Assembly: GCA_030737835.1 (NCBI GenBank) | Contig: CM060853.1 | Coordinates: 16,302,895-16,366,894, forward strand | DNA: 64,000 bases | Origin: Acorus gramineus | Taxonomy: Eukaryota > Streptophyta > Magnoliopsida > Acorales > Acoraceae | Reading direction: 5' to 3' | In this document: in pieces, positions 21,869-35,145 of the stretch | Position numbering within the stretch: position 1 is the stretch's first letter | Layout: the number at the start of each line of letters is the position of its first letter | Notes under the pieces: generated by a model | Databases searched by the model: none | Seen by the model: only the letters and a program-made list of their open reading frames with translations | What the model was told of the DNA's origin: nothing | Program-made: the position numbers and the translations under genes

Positions 21869-24800
21869 ATGGATCTCGCCGTCCACCTCCCCCGATCGAA
21901 GGATCTCTCCCCCTCCCTCCTCTCCTTCCTCGACGTGAGGTTCCGTACGAAGGAGGACCTCTCCGAGTCACCTAATCTCGCTTCGGAGCTTCGGAACCAG
22001 TGCTCCGACCTTGAAAGTCATCTTCAAGGGCTCCATGGGAGGCTCGCATCCGCCGTGGACGCCTACGCTTCGCATTCCGAGCGGATCGGCGGTTTGTTCG
22101 AAGGGATTCGGGCCGATCTGATCAACCTCCGATCGACGGTCCGCGATTCAGGGACTTCTCTTGGTATTCTTTACTTTCACTCACTTTGGGATCGTGTCTG
22201 CGAATAGTGGCTTAGGTATGTAATTTGATTGTTTGTTTTGTTTGTGATGTTTTAGATGGAACTGGAGTCGAGAAGACGGAGAGGAGGGAGCAGATACTCG
22301 CCCTCGCCAAGGAAGTCGCAAGAGTGGAAACCGTCCGATCTTACGCAGGTGAGTTAATTATTATGTATATATTATATATCTATTAAGTATTATTTTCCGA
22401 TTAAAATCTGTTGTAAAAACCTGTGATTTTTTTTAAAATTGTGATATCTGAAATTTGGTGGACATTCTACCCTTTCTGTCAAGAAAGATTGTTTTTCTTT
22501 TTCTTGACTATCCATTGAGTCGCCTACCTCCCAAAATATTGTTTATCAGTCAAACAATGGACTAATAAAAGATGAAGTATGTATTTGTTGTGTTCATTAA
22601 TATAATTAACTTTTAAAGTATCATATGCTAGAAGAGTAGCACCGCTGATTGGCATTGCTGCAGCTGTATGTCACGTTTAGGGAATTATCGTTGTTTACCT
22701 GTCACTAGCAGTGACGTACTTGATATCATTTTCTCTGAGAATCTTTCTTCCTTTGGGCAATATGTAGAATGCGATTTGCCGCATCCATAGATTCCTTAGA
22801 TTGGTTCATTCCTCCCATTGATTACATTATGCATTTGAATCTGAAAATGTTTTGTTACACAACGATCCATGAAATTTTTAAGAGAGTTGTAATAGAAGGA
22901 TGAATAACTCAGGGATGAATGCAGGTGCGATCTTAGCCCCTGTTCATTCTTTATATTTGTTCCAATTGTCACAAAATTGCCCCGCTGTTGCAGCATGAGC
23001 ATGAACTACATAACCAATAAGGTAGGTTTTCCTATTTTCCGGCTAGCGCCACCCATCGCACGTGCCCCTTTCCTGCTTGCTACCAAGGCTTTTAGAATTC
23101 ATCACAATTCAATATGTCAGTTCACATCGGTTTGAGAACCAGTGATAGGAAGCAAGTTCCTATTATTATATGGATTGAGCACAATAGATGGGAAATAAGG
23201 TGTTGTTTTGTTTTTGGTAAATTTTTCCATTGGTATTAGTACAGTAACTCCCAATAATTTATGCGGATGGTAAAAAAATTCAGTTCAAAGAAAATAGTAA
23301 TAAGTGGGCATGCAATGATGTGTGTGATGTAGAGGTTGAAGCCACCGACCATCTCATTACTAGGTTTATCTTCAGTTAGGGAACAATGGAGGAGATTGAT
23401 TTTGTATATATATATTGGGGGGTTGAGGAGATGGTAGATTTGTAAGGGAAAAGTTCAGCCAACTCATCCCTCGTGTAATTTCTTGGGCATCTGGTTCATG
23501 GAAACAAGAAAGTCTTTGTGCTTGGAGTGAACACAATCTGGTGACATCAATTGAAAGCCTAAATAGGGGTGGGCCTTTGTTGTAGTGAGAAAGTTGGGAC
23601 AACTTTACTGATAGGGTTTTTTAGGGAAAATATTAGGGGAAGACGCTTTGTCTCCCCATGCCTGTTTGTTTTTTGGATGTCAGCTAATTAGTACAAATGG
23701 GGCTACAACTCTTCAAAAAAAGAAGAGAATATATAGGACATATAGCCTGTAATTATTCACAAATTCATAATTTATACTATGCATCACACAAATTTTCATT
23801 AATATATATTTACATATCTACTTTTTTTGGAGGAAAATTATCCCTCTAAACACCATAAGGCATTTTCAATATATTGCAATTGTAGGAGGAGATCCTTGTT
23901 TATTGATGGCTGAAAGAAGGGCTATTTTTGTTAAAGAGGAAAAATGGAAAATGTGTTTACTTTCCAAAATAGATTTATGGGTTAATGACATCTATGTCCC
24001 TGCAAACATAGGTAATCCTATATAAATCTTTGTCAAAGTTGAGGCAGACATACGAGTTCTCAAAAACTCATAAAAATCTATATACATCTCTGTTGGCAAT
24101 AAAGGTTGACCCTAACACAACTTACCTTAGTTAACTCTAACCTATACCATGAAATAAATAATTTATCCCTATTTTTTTTTACCCCTCCCAATAAATCTCT
24201 CTTTGGGATTTAAGAAATTTAAAAATTCTACAATGATAATTGGTTTTTTCCTAGTTTAATTTGTCTTTATGATTGTTTATAGGAACTGCAATGTCTATAC
24301 AATTTACGTAGTGGTGATGAATATTCTAAGAATATTCCGTAGAAATTTAACTATGGATGACAATTCGCTTTTTGTGAATTTTTAGGGACTTGTATATCTG
24401 CCTTAACATTGGTAGGGACTTATATGGGATTATCCATGTTTGCAGGGACGTAGATATCTGTAACCCTATATTTATATCTAGAAGTTCGATTGTGAAGGTC
24501 TAATCAAAATATCGTGTTTTCATTTAAATTTTTATCTTGGGTTATGAAAAACATACTGATGTATGAAACATGCATTTTGATTGTTATATAACTAATATTG
24601 AAAAATTTACTTTGATGCATGAAAGAGCAAACCCTTAAATTCATCGACCTTGTATCATCAAGGGGACATGAAAATTCAGGAATGGCAAGTAACAGTAGTT
24701 GGAACTTTCTATGTGGGTGTAATGGGCATTGTTTTCTAGGTAAACACCAATAATGTGCATGCATGAATCATAAGCAGTGGTTTGGTTGAGCATGGTGGCT

Positions 24801-27800
24801 GGACTGTGTTCAACCGGAACCTTGAGTTGTACAAGTTTGATTTTTTTTAAAGGCACATATCATAAAGAACCTTATGAACAGTTTGGGTTGACAAGGATAT
24901 TGGTTGCACCATTCAAACCTGATATTCTACATTATACAAAGGAAAGAAGAAATCTTTAATGTTCTGATATTTGATTAACAGGTTTTTAATTATCTGGATT
25001 TCCTTGTTTACCTAAGCATTTCAGGTTTTAAACATAAGAGGTGTTTGGCAGAGTCAATTTTACTTTTATTTAATGTTGAGCCCCAAAAGGTCTGAATGAA
25101 TGAATTCAGTTGAACCAGGTCAATCTGGCTATTTAGTTGAGTTGGACCAAATTGGACATCCTTCCAGTTTGATGACCAATGGTCCAGTAGGGTTTTCAAA
25201 ACAATGGTATAGGTATGTGTGCATATTAGTCTCTGTATTAGTGCATCTGTGCACATTGGCCAGTATTGTGACCAAGCGTGTGGGTGGGTGAGTATGAGTC
25301 ATGTGTGCAAATGTTCCTGCTGACACATAAATTTATAGATATAGATATGCTCCAGTTTGGCCATTATTATATTCATGAATGCATATTGATTGATTGTGCA
25401 CCTCACTAAAAAACCTTGAGCTGGCATATGTTGCAAAATCAACATAGATAATTCAAAAGCTACTTTGGAATATACTGTCGTATAGTATAACATTTTACCT
25501 ATCAATTCAAAATTATAAAATAAAAAATAGCTATCTTTTCTGATGCAAATAGTTCTGCAATATGTGGCATGGTTATAGTTGAGAAACTTAAAGTGATTCT
25601 TGAATTTCCATCCATTTTTCTTATCTTTCAGTGTACGGGTTAGGGTAATTCTGTCAATCTTTTGCTCTTAATGGTCTTTGGAGAATGTAACATTTGAGTA
25701 TGTGGTATGAATTTGTTTAACAAGGTCATATGTTGGAAGTTATAAGTGGAGGCTCTCAGTGCATATTTCTCTATCCATTTTTCAATTTATCTGGAAATCA
25801 GAGGTTACAAGCAGATTTATATAGTTCAAGTAAATAGATTACTTGTAACCTTTCAGTGAATGTAGCAGAGCTTCAGCTTTCACTGACCACCTAAAAGCCA
25901 TCCAGTGTAAAATTTCAACCAATCACTTGAAAGAAATGTTGAACCAATCAGATATTGTACCACTGCAGTGCAATACCTTTTATATGATTCACAAGCCGAG
26001 TAAATTTCCTGAATATATCACTTTTGAAGGTTTGGTATGTCGTTTTTTTAATATATTTCATATGGTATGGATGTCTGAGTGCTTTAACTTTGTTCATTGC
26101 ATAAATGCCGACATATTTATTTGATTTAAAGTCTCTCTAATAGTACGTTTTGGCAGACCTTTACAATCATTACCTTGACTGTAAATTCTGGACCAACTGG
26201 TGCTTTGATAACAAAAAGCCTTGTGAATTCAGTTAAATTGATATTTGCGCAAGATTCTTGACTGTAAATTCTGGACCAAAGTGTCATATTCTTGGGGAAG
26301 TTGGTGGATTGATCATTTTAAGCTTAGTAAGGCAGCACTATAAGTAGAAAGAAGGTATAATGATGCAGAAAATACAGTAAACAGGATAGTTGTGCAAGCA
26401 TATAGAACAGATCCTTTTCAAGTAAATTTGTAAATAAACTTTAAGTTGCTTGGGAATCTGAAATTAGTGAAGATTTTCCATGCAAAAAACATTTTAAATG
26501 TGCATTTCAGATCTTTAGATCAATATTTTATTCATATGCTTGTCAGAAAGAATTGTGCAGGTTTCACATGTGTGTGTCCATTAAAAGTTGCTCGTGCCTT
26601 AATTTTAAGAACATGTTATTAGAAAAGAATGGTGGAAGGAAGACAAATAGGCAATTTTTATTCCGACTGCATACTCCGTAAAAAAGTTATTTCTTTACTG
26701 TCAGTAGAATAATCTCTTCAGCAAGTGATTCTTTGCCTGCTTTAACTTTTTAAATTTATCTTTCTCCTATATCATCGAATTGGGCTTTTGGCCTCTTTTT
26801 ATTATTTTTTTCCCTTTTCACTTACATTGTGTGACACGAAAAAAAATTGCTACATAATGCAGAGACTGCATTAAAGCTTGACAGTCTGATCGGTGATGTT
26901 GAAGATGCAGTGTCTACTTCTGTGACTGGAAAATTTAAACAGCTTCCATTGGCGGCAAATTCAGAAGTAATAAGCTCTTTTATGCAATAATTGCCGGTCC
27001 TAAATTAAAATCATATTGGCAAGCCTTTGGTCTCTCTGCAAAATTTAGAACCAGGGCAGCACTAATATTTTTGTGGCATCTATCTTCTAACAGTGGCCAC
27101 AGTTCCTATAGATCGATTCTTATGTTAATCTTAAAATGCAGGAAACACGACTTATTGCCATCAAATTTCTCAAACAGATTGAAGACATCTTAACTTGTAT
27201 AAAAATATCGCGACCCCAGTGGATGCATCTTCTCTCAGCTGTTGATCACAGAGTTGATAGAGCTTTAGCTGTTCTAAGACCCCAGGCAATTGCTGATCAT
27301 CGAGCTCTTCTTACATCCTTTGGATGGCCACCACCGCTCTTAGGTTCAGGTTCTGTAAATTCAAATGCAGGAAACTCACCAGCGCTTGCCAATCCTCTTC
27401 TCACAATGAAAGGAGATCATAAAACTCAGTATTGTGAGAACTTCCTTGCTCTCTGCAATTTGCAGGAACTGCAGAGGCAAAGAAAATCCCGACAGCTTGA
27501 GGGACATAATTTAGAAATTGCCCTACGCCAACCTCTTTGGACAATTGAGGAGCTTGTGAATCCTATTTATGTGGCTTCCCAACGCCATTTCTCAAAGTGG
27601 GTTGACAAGCCTGAGCTTATTTTCACTCTAATTTATAAGATAACCAGAGATTTCATTGACTCCATGGATGAGATACTGCAGCCATTGGTTGATAGGGCCA
27701 GACTCTCTGGTTACAGTTGCAGAGAAGAGTGGGTTTCATCCATGGTGACATCACTCTCAACTTATTTGGCCAAAGAGATCTTCCCAGTTTATGTTGGCCA

Positions 27801-29019
27801 TCTTGAGGAGGACAGCTCCACTGGCATTCGATCGCCAGCCCGAATCTCTTGGCTTCATATTATTGACTCGATGATAGCATTTGATAAAAGAATACTGTCA
27901 CTGATCACAAACTCTGGACTCTTGATATCCATAGAGGAAGATGATAATTTACAAAGGATCTCATCCATGTCTGTTTTCTGTGACCGCCCAGACTGGTTTG
28001 AGATTTGGATGGAAATAGAGCTTGATGATGTGCTGATGAGGTTGAAACCAGAGATCGAGGATGAGAAAAACTGGAGTACAAAGATACAGGGAGCAGCTCT
28101 GTTAGGGTATGATGATTACAGGTCCCCAGCAGTTTCAGGTGCGGTTCTCCACCATCTATCAGCAGTGATTGATCGCTGCCGTCCCTTGCCAAGTGTTCCG
28201 CTTAGAGCGAGGTTTATAAGACTGGTGGGAGCACCCATTGTGAAAGAATTTCTTGATTGCCAGCTTCGGAGGTGTCAAGAAGCAGAAGGTTTGACTGCTC
28301 TGGCAGATGATGATGCCTTGATCAAGGTTGCCAACTGTGTTAATGCCACTCGGTACTTTGAGTCTGTTTTGAAGGAATGGAGTGAAGATGTTTTCTTCAT
28401 CGAGATGACTTTGTGCGAGACACGTCAATCTGAAATTGGATCAAGCGAGAGTATATTTGAGGAGGAAATTCTCAAGATGAAGGGGTTTCGAACAGAGTGG
28501 CTCGAGAAGATATCAACAGTCATTTTGAGGGGATTCGATGCCCGCTGTCGGGATTATTTTAAGAACAAGAAGCAGTGGCAGGACAAGGCTGAGGAAGTCT
28601 CGGTTGTGTCACAAACTTTCATCAGTGTGTTGGATTATCTACAAGGAAAGATCTCGAAATTGGAAGGGGATCTAAATGAAGTGGACTTTGTTGGGCTTTG
28701 GAGGAGTCTGGCAAATGCGGTGGATCAGTTGATCTTTGCTGGTGTTCTGATGAGCAATGCAAAGTTCCATGATGGAGGTGTAGAGAGATTTAGGGGTAAT
28801 CTGGAGGTTTTGTTTGGGGTGTTTAGGAGTTGGTGTTTGAGACCCGAAGGGTTCTTCCCCAAGTCGAACGAGGGTTTGAGATTGTTAAAGATGGAGCAGA
28901 AGCATCTGAGACAGGCAATAGGTGATGGAAAGGAGAAGTGGTTGAGAGATAATGGCATAAAGCATTTGACATCCGCAGAGGCAGAGAAGATAGCCAAGCA
29001 TAGGGTATTCAAGGTTTGA
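21869..29019 (+). CDS. MAG2: RINT1/TIP20-family ER-Golgi tethering protein MAG2
   Basis: Four exons: 21869-22163, 22256-22348, 26863-26966 and 27142-29019. All introns are GT-AG and the phases join (1, 1, 0) into 789 residues ending in a tga stop, close to the length of Arabidopsis MAG2. In plants MAG2 works with MIP1-3 in a Dsl1/NRZ-type complex that tethers Golgi-derived vesicles at the ER, and it is needed for storage-protein export. The N-terminal 60 residues (start MDLAVHLPRSKDLSPSLLSF) are helix/coiled-coil like. The large last exon (residues 165-789) carries the RINT1_TIP1 region, with the conserved block ADHRALLTSFGWPPPLLGS and the C-terminal end around LTSAEAEKIAKHRVFKV. Intron 2 is unusually long (4.5 kb) and contains a MITE. 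A two-codon upstream ORF stops 2 bases before the start codon. Family call secure; MAG2 rather than its MAG2-like paralogue is the more likely but less certain assignment. Confidence 0.93.
22349..26862 (+). other. MAG2: MAG2 intron 2 (4.5 kb)
   Basis: Large intron between codon 130 and exon 3 of MAG2. It begins GTGAGT and ends TAATGCAG. Apart from the MULE-type MITE at 23979-24466 it holds AT-rich unique-looking sequence with no coding signal. Short open frames here lack codon structure and splice context. No additional MAG2 exon is needed, because the phases and total length close without one. Confidence 0.85.
23979..24466. mobile_element. MULE-type MITE, 488 bp, in MAG2 intron 2
   Basis: The ends GGGTTAATGACATCTATGTC and (reverse complement) GGGTTACAGATATCTACGTC continue through CCCTGCAAACAT(A/G)G as about 45-bp inverted repeats. 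The flanks TAGATTTAT (23970-23978) and TATATTTAT (24467-24475) agree at 8 of 9 positions. No ORF. Confidence 0.7.
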
Positions 29020-29713
29020 TTTTTTTTTTAACCTCTTTTACGTGTTTTTATTCTCTTAGCAATTTATCCTTGTTTTCTTATTTATTCATTGGATCACTCT
29101 TACGATTGCTAATCACTTAATTGAGGATGAAACAAATAAAACAGAGGAGGATTGTATAAAGGTCATTTGGATTAGGATTTATTGTAAATGGGTTGTGATC
29201 CTCTCAACAGACGAGTTCAAAGGAAATTTTAATCTGCTCATCTATTTGTTGCTTTCTTTTCTGCTTCATCCCATTTCTTCCTTTCCCAGAATGTGGTAGC
29301 GTTCATCTGTTACCCGGGTATGCAGGAATGTCTCTTAAAATGTTGTCCTATCATTATATGAATATTGTTTCTTTCTTCACTATATACGTTGTGGTAGTTT
29401 GAGAACATTCAGTAGAAAAAAAGTGATGTGCAGCCATCTTGCTATGAGTTATATGTAGTCATGCTTGAGAGCTGCTCGTTTTCATTTTCCTTAATAAGTT
29501 CAGTTATTTGATCTTCATATTCAACCTATCTGTGAACTTTGATTTATTTTATTTTTTTTAAAAAAGTCATTAGCAGGTTAGCACCTAAAGGACCCCAAAA
29601 CAGAAGGCTTGGAAAACTCGGGTAGAGACACTTTATACAAGGACTTTGAAATAGAAGGTTTAGAAACTCTAGGTGAAGACTACAAAAGAATTATGTTAGA
29701 CACCAATGAATCA

Positions 29714-29751
<38 letters not shown>

Positions 29752-31246
29752 GAAGCCAGTTGAGACTGCTAGAGGTGAGTTTTAATGCAACGACACAACA
29801 TACTTTTTACATCTGAGTTCAAATCACCAAAATTATATGACTTGTCTTGAATCTGTGTGGAATGTATGATACTAGAGCTGGAGATCTCTGAAACCACTGA
29901 CATATGGTAATCTAGACTGAGAGGGAGAGAATAGCTGCTGAAACTTTCGTGTCATTGGTGATAATGAATTTATGATCACCGAACTCGATTGCTAAGACTC
30001 TTTAACACACAAATTCTATTATTATATTTTATGGTTCATCAAGGATTGGGGGAGATTTTGTCGGGGGCGAGTAAGGTTGTTGTACATGGGTGACAGAATT
30101 ATTATTTGAGGAATAGTGTTGGTGTGCATTTGTAGGGGGCTGTGATCTTGGTAGAATTATCTTCTACTGAGACATGGCCGGGTTTTCCTTTTTATGTCTT
30201 GTGTTTGTAACTTTTAGGCATTCTCTTCATCTTAAGGCCTACCTTTATTTCAAAAATTAGAGCACTCATCTGTCAAGATGAGAATTAGGTTCAGTGGATC
30301 CTTCACATTGAATGCAGTGGCCCCTCTCAGACAGAAATCACAGCATTGTCAAAAAAGATGCAATGTTAATTACCCTTTATCTTGAATTTGCACTTTGGAA
30401 ACTTATACATGGCCTGAGTTCATTCCAATCCTATTTAACTTCCAAATCTGCTACTGTTGCAGCTGCCTCGTCATTGTCTTGTATGTCTGTAAGTAATCTT
30501 TGTCATCCTCTTGTTCTTCCGACATCCGATCACGTGACCGACAACTCACAACTTGTAAATTATGATCTGTAAGTGGGAAAGATTTGTGTTTGATTGGTCC
30601 CCAGTGGGTAGATCTGAGTGTAATCTTCTTTGATTCAGCTTTTGGGGTAATAAAATTTTTTTTGAAGATGTTATGATAGTCTATTGTAAATTAAGGATCC
30701 AGCCAGACAATCCAATTTGTACTTCAGAGGTATCAATCTTTTGATCTAAATCTGTTGGTGGTCCTTGAACAGTACTTTGTTAATCACTCCCATGCACGTG
30801 TGAACTGTTTCTCTTCTCATTTGGAGAATAACATCTGTGGTTTAAATTACATTTCACATAGATAAATAAATCATATAGAGCCAGAACTCAATTCTGGGGT
30901 GGGATAGCTAAACTTTTACTTTAAGCTCACTACAAATATCAAATAATATATATATTTCGATTAGAATACCATTGAAATTGAACCACTTGTTTCCAGAGTA
31001 AAAAAATCTATCTATTATCAAAACTGAAATTTCAATACTGAGATCATGTAACCAGGGCTTGAAAGTGATAAAAAAAAAAACATAATGTATAAATGTTATA
31101 ATATATGTACATGCAATAATGAAAAGATACTATGAAATCTAGGCCGGCAACTAATCAGGCTCAAATTTTACGTACCACACTCACCCATTGGTCAGCACTA
31201 CATGCCAATGTCATCCAATTCATATAACCTTAATTTACCATTATTA
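29020..31246. other. MAG2 3' flank and intergenic region
   Basis: MAG2 3' UTR followed by noncoding DNA. A (TTA)n microsatellite occupies 29716-29750. Around 30030-30250 the sequence resembles the 3' end of a LINE (GTTTTCCTTTTTATGTC...TTTGTAAC), but no reverse transcriptase remains. The 86-codon frame at 30312-30572 has no recognisable domain. Confidence 0.45.
29716..29750. repeat. (TTA)n microsatellite
   Basis: About 11 uninterrupted ATT units downstream of MAG2. Confidence 0.9.
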
Positions 31247-32000
31247 GAGCAACAACAGGGTCTTCATTTTCATTTTGAATACTCTCATTGAAGATTTTAG
31301 ACAAATGAAGATCCTTGAACTCTAATGGGATTTTTATTTTAAAAATTTTACTATTTTGAAGACCCATCAACTCCAATGGTGGATCTTCCTCTTTTTTTTT
31401 TAGGTCTTCAAATCACTATTTTGACTTGTTAAAATTCTCATCCTATCATTTGTCTCTTTCATCTTTATTGTTTATTGACATTTATGTCCTAATTTTAATG
31501 TAAATAATAAAATTATATTAACTCTATATTTACATATAAAAAAATAAATTTGAAATTTGAATCACCCGACAGTTAAATAAGTGACTCTTATCCTATTCAT
31601 TTTTCTGATTCAATAAATAGTTCTATTTTGAAATTGCATCTGAAATTTAAGGATTCAATTTTTGTTATTATGTCATGATAATGTTACAATTCAAATCCGT
31701 TAACTGGACAGTTCAACCGGTGACTCTTTATCCCATTCATTTTTTCGGTTCAATGAATGATTTGTTTTTTGAAATATTATTTTTGATCCAATACATGAAT
31801 TTTTTTTTTCAAAATTTCATATTTTTATTAATAACAAATGAAAAATTAGAAATTTATAATTTTGTAGGAGTTAAATGTCATTTATCAAAAATTGTTATAA
31901 GTTAACAATATCATTTTTGAAATTGAAGTCGTCCGGCCTTCGTTATGCAGCTCGGTTGGAGTCGGCGGTCTTCAATTAAGCGGCCGATTGGAGTTAGCTC
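31247..32000. mobile_element. PIF/Harbinger-type non-autonomous element, 754 bp
   Basis: The left end GAGCAACAACAGGGTCTTC and right end (reverse complement) GAGCTAACTCCAATCGG are the GAGC...CTCCAA type common in plant MITEs. They are flanked by TTA at 31244-31246 and 32001-32003, the trinucleotide duplication of this superfamily. Internal phrases ACTCTAATGGGA and ACTCCAATGGTGGATCTTC repeat the terminal motif. An internal segment of about 90 bases (31562-31650) is partly duplicated at 31698-31790. Confidence 0.55.
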
Positions 32001-33274
32001 TTAGATCGTCCAAAACGGTTAGACCTGAATACCAGTTGTTCCCAAAAAATAAAAAAAACCATCCCACATTAAAACAACTGACCAGTGATTCATAATGCAC
32101 ATCAGTGATGCATTCATGAAAGCATTCCATGCAAATAAAATGTGCACGTACAGATGTCTAAAACAAAGGGCAAACCAATTTATTTATTTATTTTTGTTGG
32201 AGATAGTCCAAAGATTGTGAAAGATGCCAAGCATGTGATTGAGTTGGTGTTGGGAGATCTGCAATGACTTTGCAGAGATCGTTTTGAGAGATTTCATGGA
32301 CCACCCCCTTTCCCCCGCTTCAGAGGATGTTCTATGTGGTCATCTCAGTGTGACTCTTTTTTATTTTTTTCTTTTTATGTCAATCAATCTCTTGGTGTAG
32401 CTTTTATGTTTTGTCACTTTCACATGTATCAAGAATATGGATTTTAAAACTAATTCTGTTATAAGTTTATCCTTCAATTTTTAAAAATCTTAGTTTTTAA
32501 ATATTATTTATTTAAAATTTGTATGTAAGAAACTGTTATAGTAAAACTGTTTGATTGTACTATTACAAAAGTAACTTTCAGCAAACGTAAAAACTGTCCA
32601 ATCGCATAACTAAACAGTGCCTTGTGAAACTTTCGACACTGATGCTAAACATCAGTCTCGTGTGATTCTATCTTTGGAAAACAAGTTTTGTCCTTCATGG
32701 GAAAAAAATCACTTCCACACAGATTCTATGTGGAGCATGGTTGTAAAATTTTGTCTTGTAGTTTCTCTGGAAAAGATGAATATATCTAAACAATCTAACT
32801 ATCTCTATAATTTTGTTACATTTATCCTTGTATGATTTACGAGGAGACCCGAATAGAAGGAAAAACACAAAAAGAAACGGAGGTTAGAATCATTTGGACT
32901 CAGAAAATGGATTTTTGTAGATTAAATTTAAATTAAGGATGTATTTGTAAAAGGTTTGTAAAAAAATGAATTTGTTTTAATGCCGCTTATAAAAACAACC
33001 TACTAGAAAGCACACTTACTTTTCTTTTTTATTTCCCAAAAAAATATTGTTTTTCATTTCGTCAAAAATCAAAACTAGTGAGGACATAAATTTGGATTAT
33101 GTATGATTTATGTAAAATTTAAATTTCTAAAAGCTATCTAAACTTATTTCCAAACGTTGTTGAGTAGATTTATACATGTTTATGAGGAAAAATTAATTAT
33201 ATCACAAAAGCAATTCCTTTATTTTTTTTCATATCAATACGAGAAGACAATAATTAATTTTGATAATAAATTTA

Positions 33275-33521
33275 GCTCATTCAAAACTGGGTCGCTTCTA
33301 TCCTTGTGCGAGCTCAATACGGATGATCAGGGGTAAGGTCCAGATTCAAGCTCCTACGACGACGACGACGACGACGACGGAGTTCTCTTATATTTACAAG
33401 TTCTCCTTTTATTTTCCTTTTCGCTTTTTGTTTTTTTTTAATTTTGTATTGGCCATCCTTTATGATTTGTAAAATTTTGAAAGCTGATTGTCTACCGTCT
33501 TCTAAAAAAAAAAAAAAAAAA
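33275..33521 (+). mobile_element. tRNA-derived SINE with (CGA)n and poly(A) tail
   Basis: GAGCTCAATACGG at about 33309 fits a Pol III box A. CAGATTCAAGCTCC at about 33341 fits box B at the normal spacing. A (CGA)8 microsatellite (33356-33379), a T-rich body and a terminal run of about 18 A (33504-33521) follow. AATTTAGCT occurs just upstream (about 33267) and about 15 bases after the A run (33539), possibly remnants of the target duplication. Confidence 0.6.
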
Positions 33522-33740
33522 ACCTGCAATTAATACTAATTTAGCTGTCTTTTAAAGCATTGCAAATGTTGGACAAGGAATAAACTTCAATAATAAAAAC
33601 ACACTAAATTTCTAATGCAAAACAACTTTATTCGTACTTGTGATTTTCTTTTGTTAAAAAGAATAAGGTTAGACTAATTTATTTATAATTCTTTTTGTAA
33701 TCTTGTATGTTTAATTTATTTTAATGCATATGAACTTTTA

Positions 33741-33770
33741 CCCCCCCCCCCCCCCCAAAAAAAAAAAAAA
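33741..33770. repeat. poly(C)16 followed by poly(A)14
   Basis: Adjoining homopolymers with no interruption. They could be a decayed retroposon tail or an unstable homopolymer region. Confidence 0.85.
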
Positions 33771-34068
33771 GAGGAAAAAAAAGAAGTATTAACGGAGACA
33801 ATTAAATACAACTTTTTAGAAAACCTAAAAAAACATTTATTTATCTAATAAACTACAAAGTTTTATATAAGAAAAATTAAATTGTATGATCAATCTAGTC
33901 GTCTTCGTGTTAGACAACTTTTCCACTATAAGTTAGAAGAAAAGGAAGAACATTTTATTTACAAATAATGTTATGATAATAATAAGATGAGATCCAATCA
34001 GTTTATGTCAGTATCAAATGAGAGACTAACATGTGTTACCTTACATGTTAAGTAACAGGCCTTGGCCT

Positions 34069-34274
34069 TGGGGGGGGGGGGGGGTGTTGTTGTGTTGAAG
34101 CCTTTTCTACCTGCCTATCCTCTTCATGGCAAGTTCAATTGTGGGGTTAGGCACCCCGTGTGATTTGGCTTTCTTTGCTTCTTGTATGTTTTTCTATCTT
34201 ACTCTCATTGCCTCAGTCATGTTCTTTCTTTCAATGAAAATAAAAACTGATTACATTTCGTTTAAAAAAAAAAT
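34069..34274 (+). mobile_element. LINE 3'-end-like fragment with A tail
   Basis: A G16 run is followed by T-rich sequence (TTTGGCTTTCTTTGCTTC, TTTCTTTCAATGAAAATAA) ending in AAAAAAAAAA at 34264-34274. The style is that of plant L1 3' UTRs. No protein remnant is present, so this is a resemblance only. Confidence 0.3.
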
Positions 34275-34429
34275 GTAAGGTTTTATGTCAATATTAGTTG
34301 ATCTAATACTGACCAGATCATATCTCTTCTCACATCTAATAGTTTTTTTTATAACAACCAAATCATTTATGTTTTATTTTATATTTTTTAAGAAATCATA
34401 TTCATCTAATGAATGATGTATCTTATTCG

Positions 34430-34461
<32 letters not shown>

Positions 34462-35084
34462 ATAACAACCATTATTAATTGGTGTGTTGATGCACACAAT
34501 AATTTTAATACTATATTTTTCGGTTTTTACTCTGTTCTAACTTAATACATACTTAGATTTAACTAATATATGTTAGGTTAAAAAATATCAAACAGATTCG
34601 CGCGTGCGCATAATTTCTTTGGTAAATAAATGTATTTTAAATTGAAATATATATATATATAGTCTTAGAGGAGACTTATTAATGGGCATGCCGATTGAAA
34701 TATAAACGCAGCCGAACCGGAGTGTTTAGTACCATATATTTCAACCCAAATCTTTATAGGATAGGATGTCACAAAAAGATTCCTATCTTTTCATTGACAG
34801 CAGATCACATCATATTAGATCCCCATGTGTCACACAACATGGTAACAAGAGTAATATATAATAGATAAGGCCGACAACATCATGTTATATAGTAAAATTT
34901 TTCATGGGCGTTGACAGAGGTACGTACCACACTCTTATTTATGTAGATAAAAGTAGATTTAATAAAAAAATAAAATAAAAAAAAATTATCAAACAAAAAA
35001 ACATCATGTAACATGGTGAAACACGTTTTTTTTCCATGGGCACTGATCCTTATTTGCTAGTGCAGTTTGATTTTGTCTTTCAGA

Positions 35085-35145
35085 CCACTGATCTGGTGGT
35101 TTACAAAGACCCGGAGTTCAAGTCCGACTCCAAGTCTTTTTAAGC
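35085..35145 (+). mobile_element. SINE-like fragment (box B)
   Basis: CCGGAGTTCAAGTCCGACTCC at about 35112-35132 fits a Pol III box B within a tRNA-like context (GGTGGTTTACAAAGA precedes it). Box A is weak and there is no clear tail. Fragment only. Confidence 0.3.
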
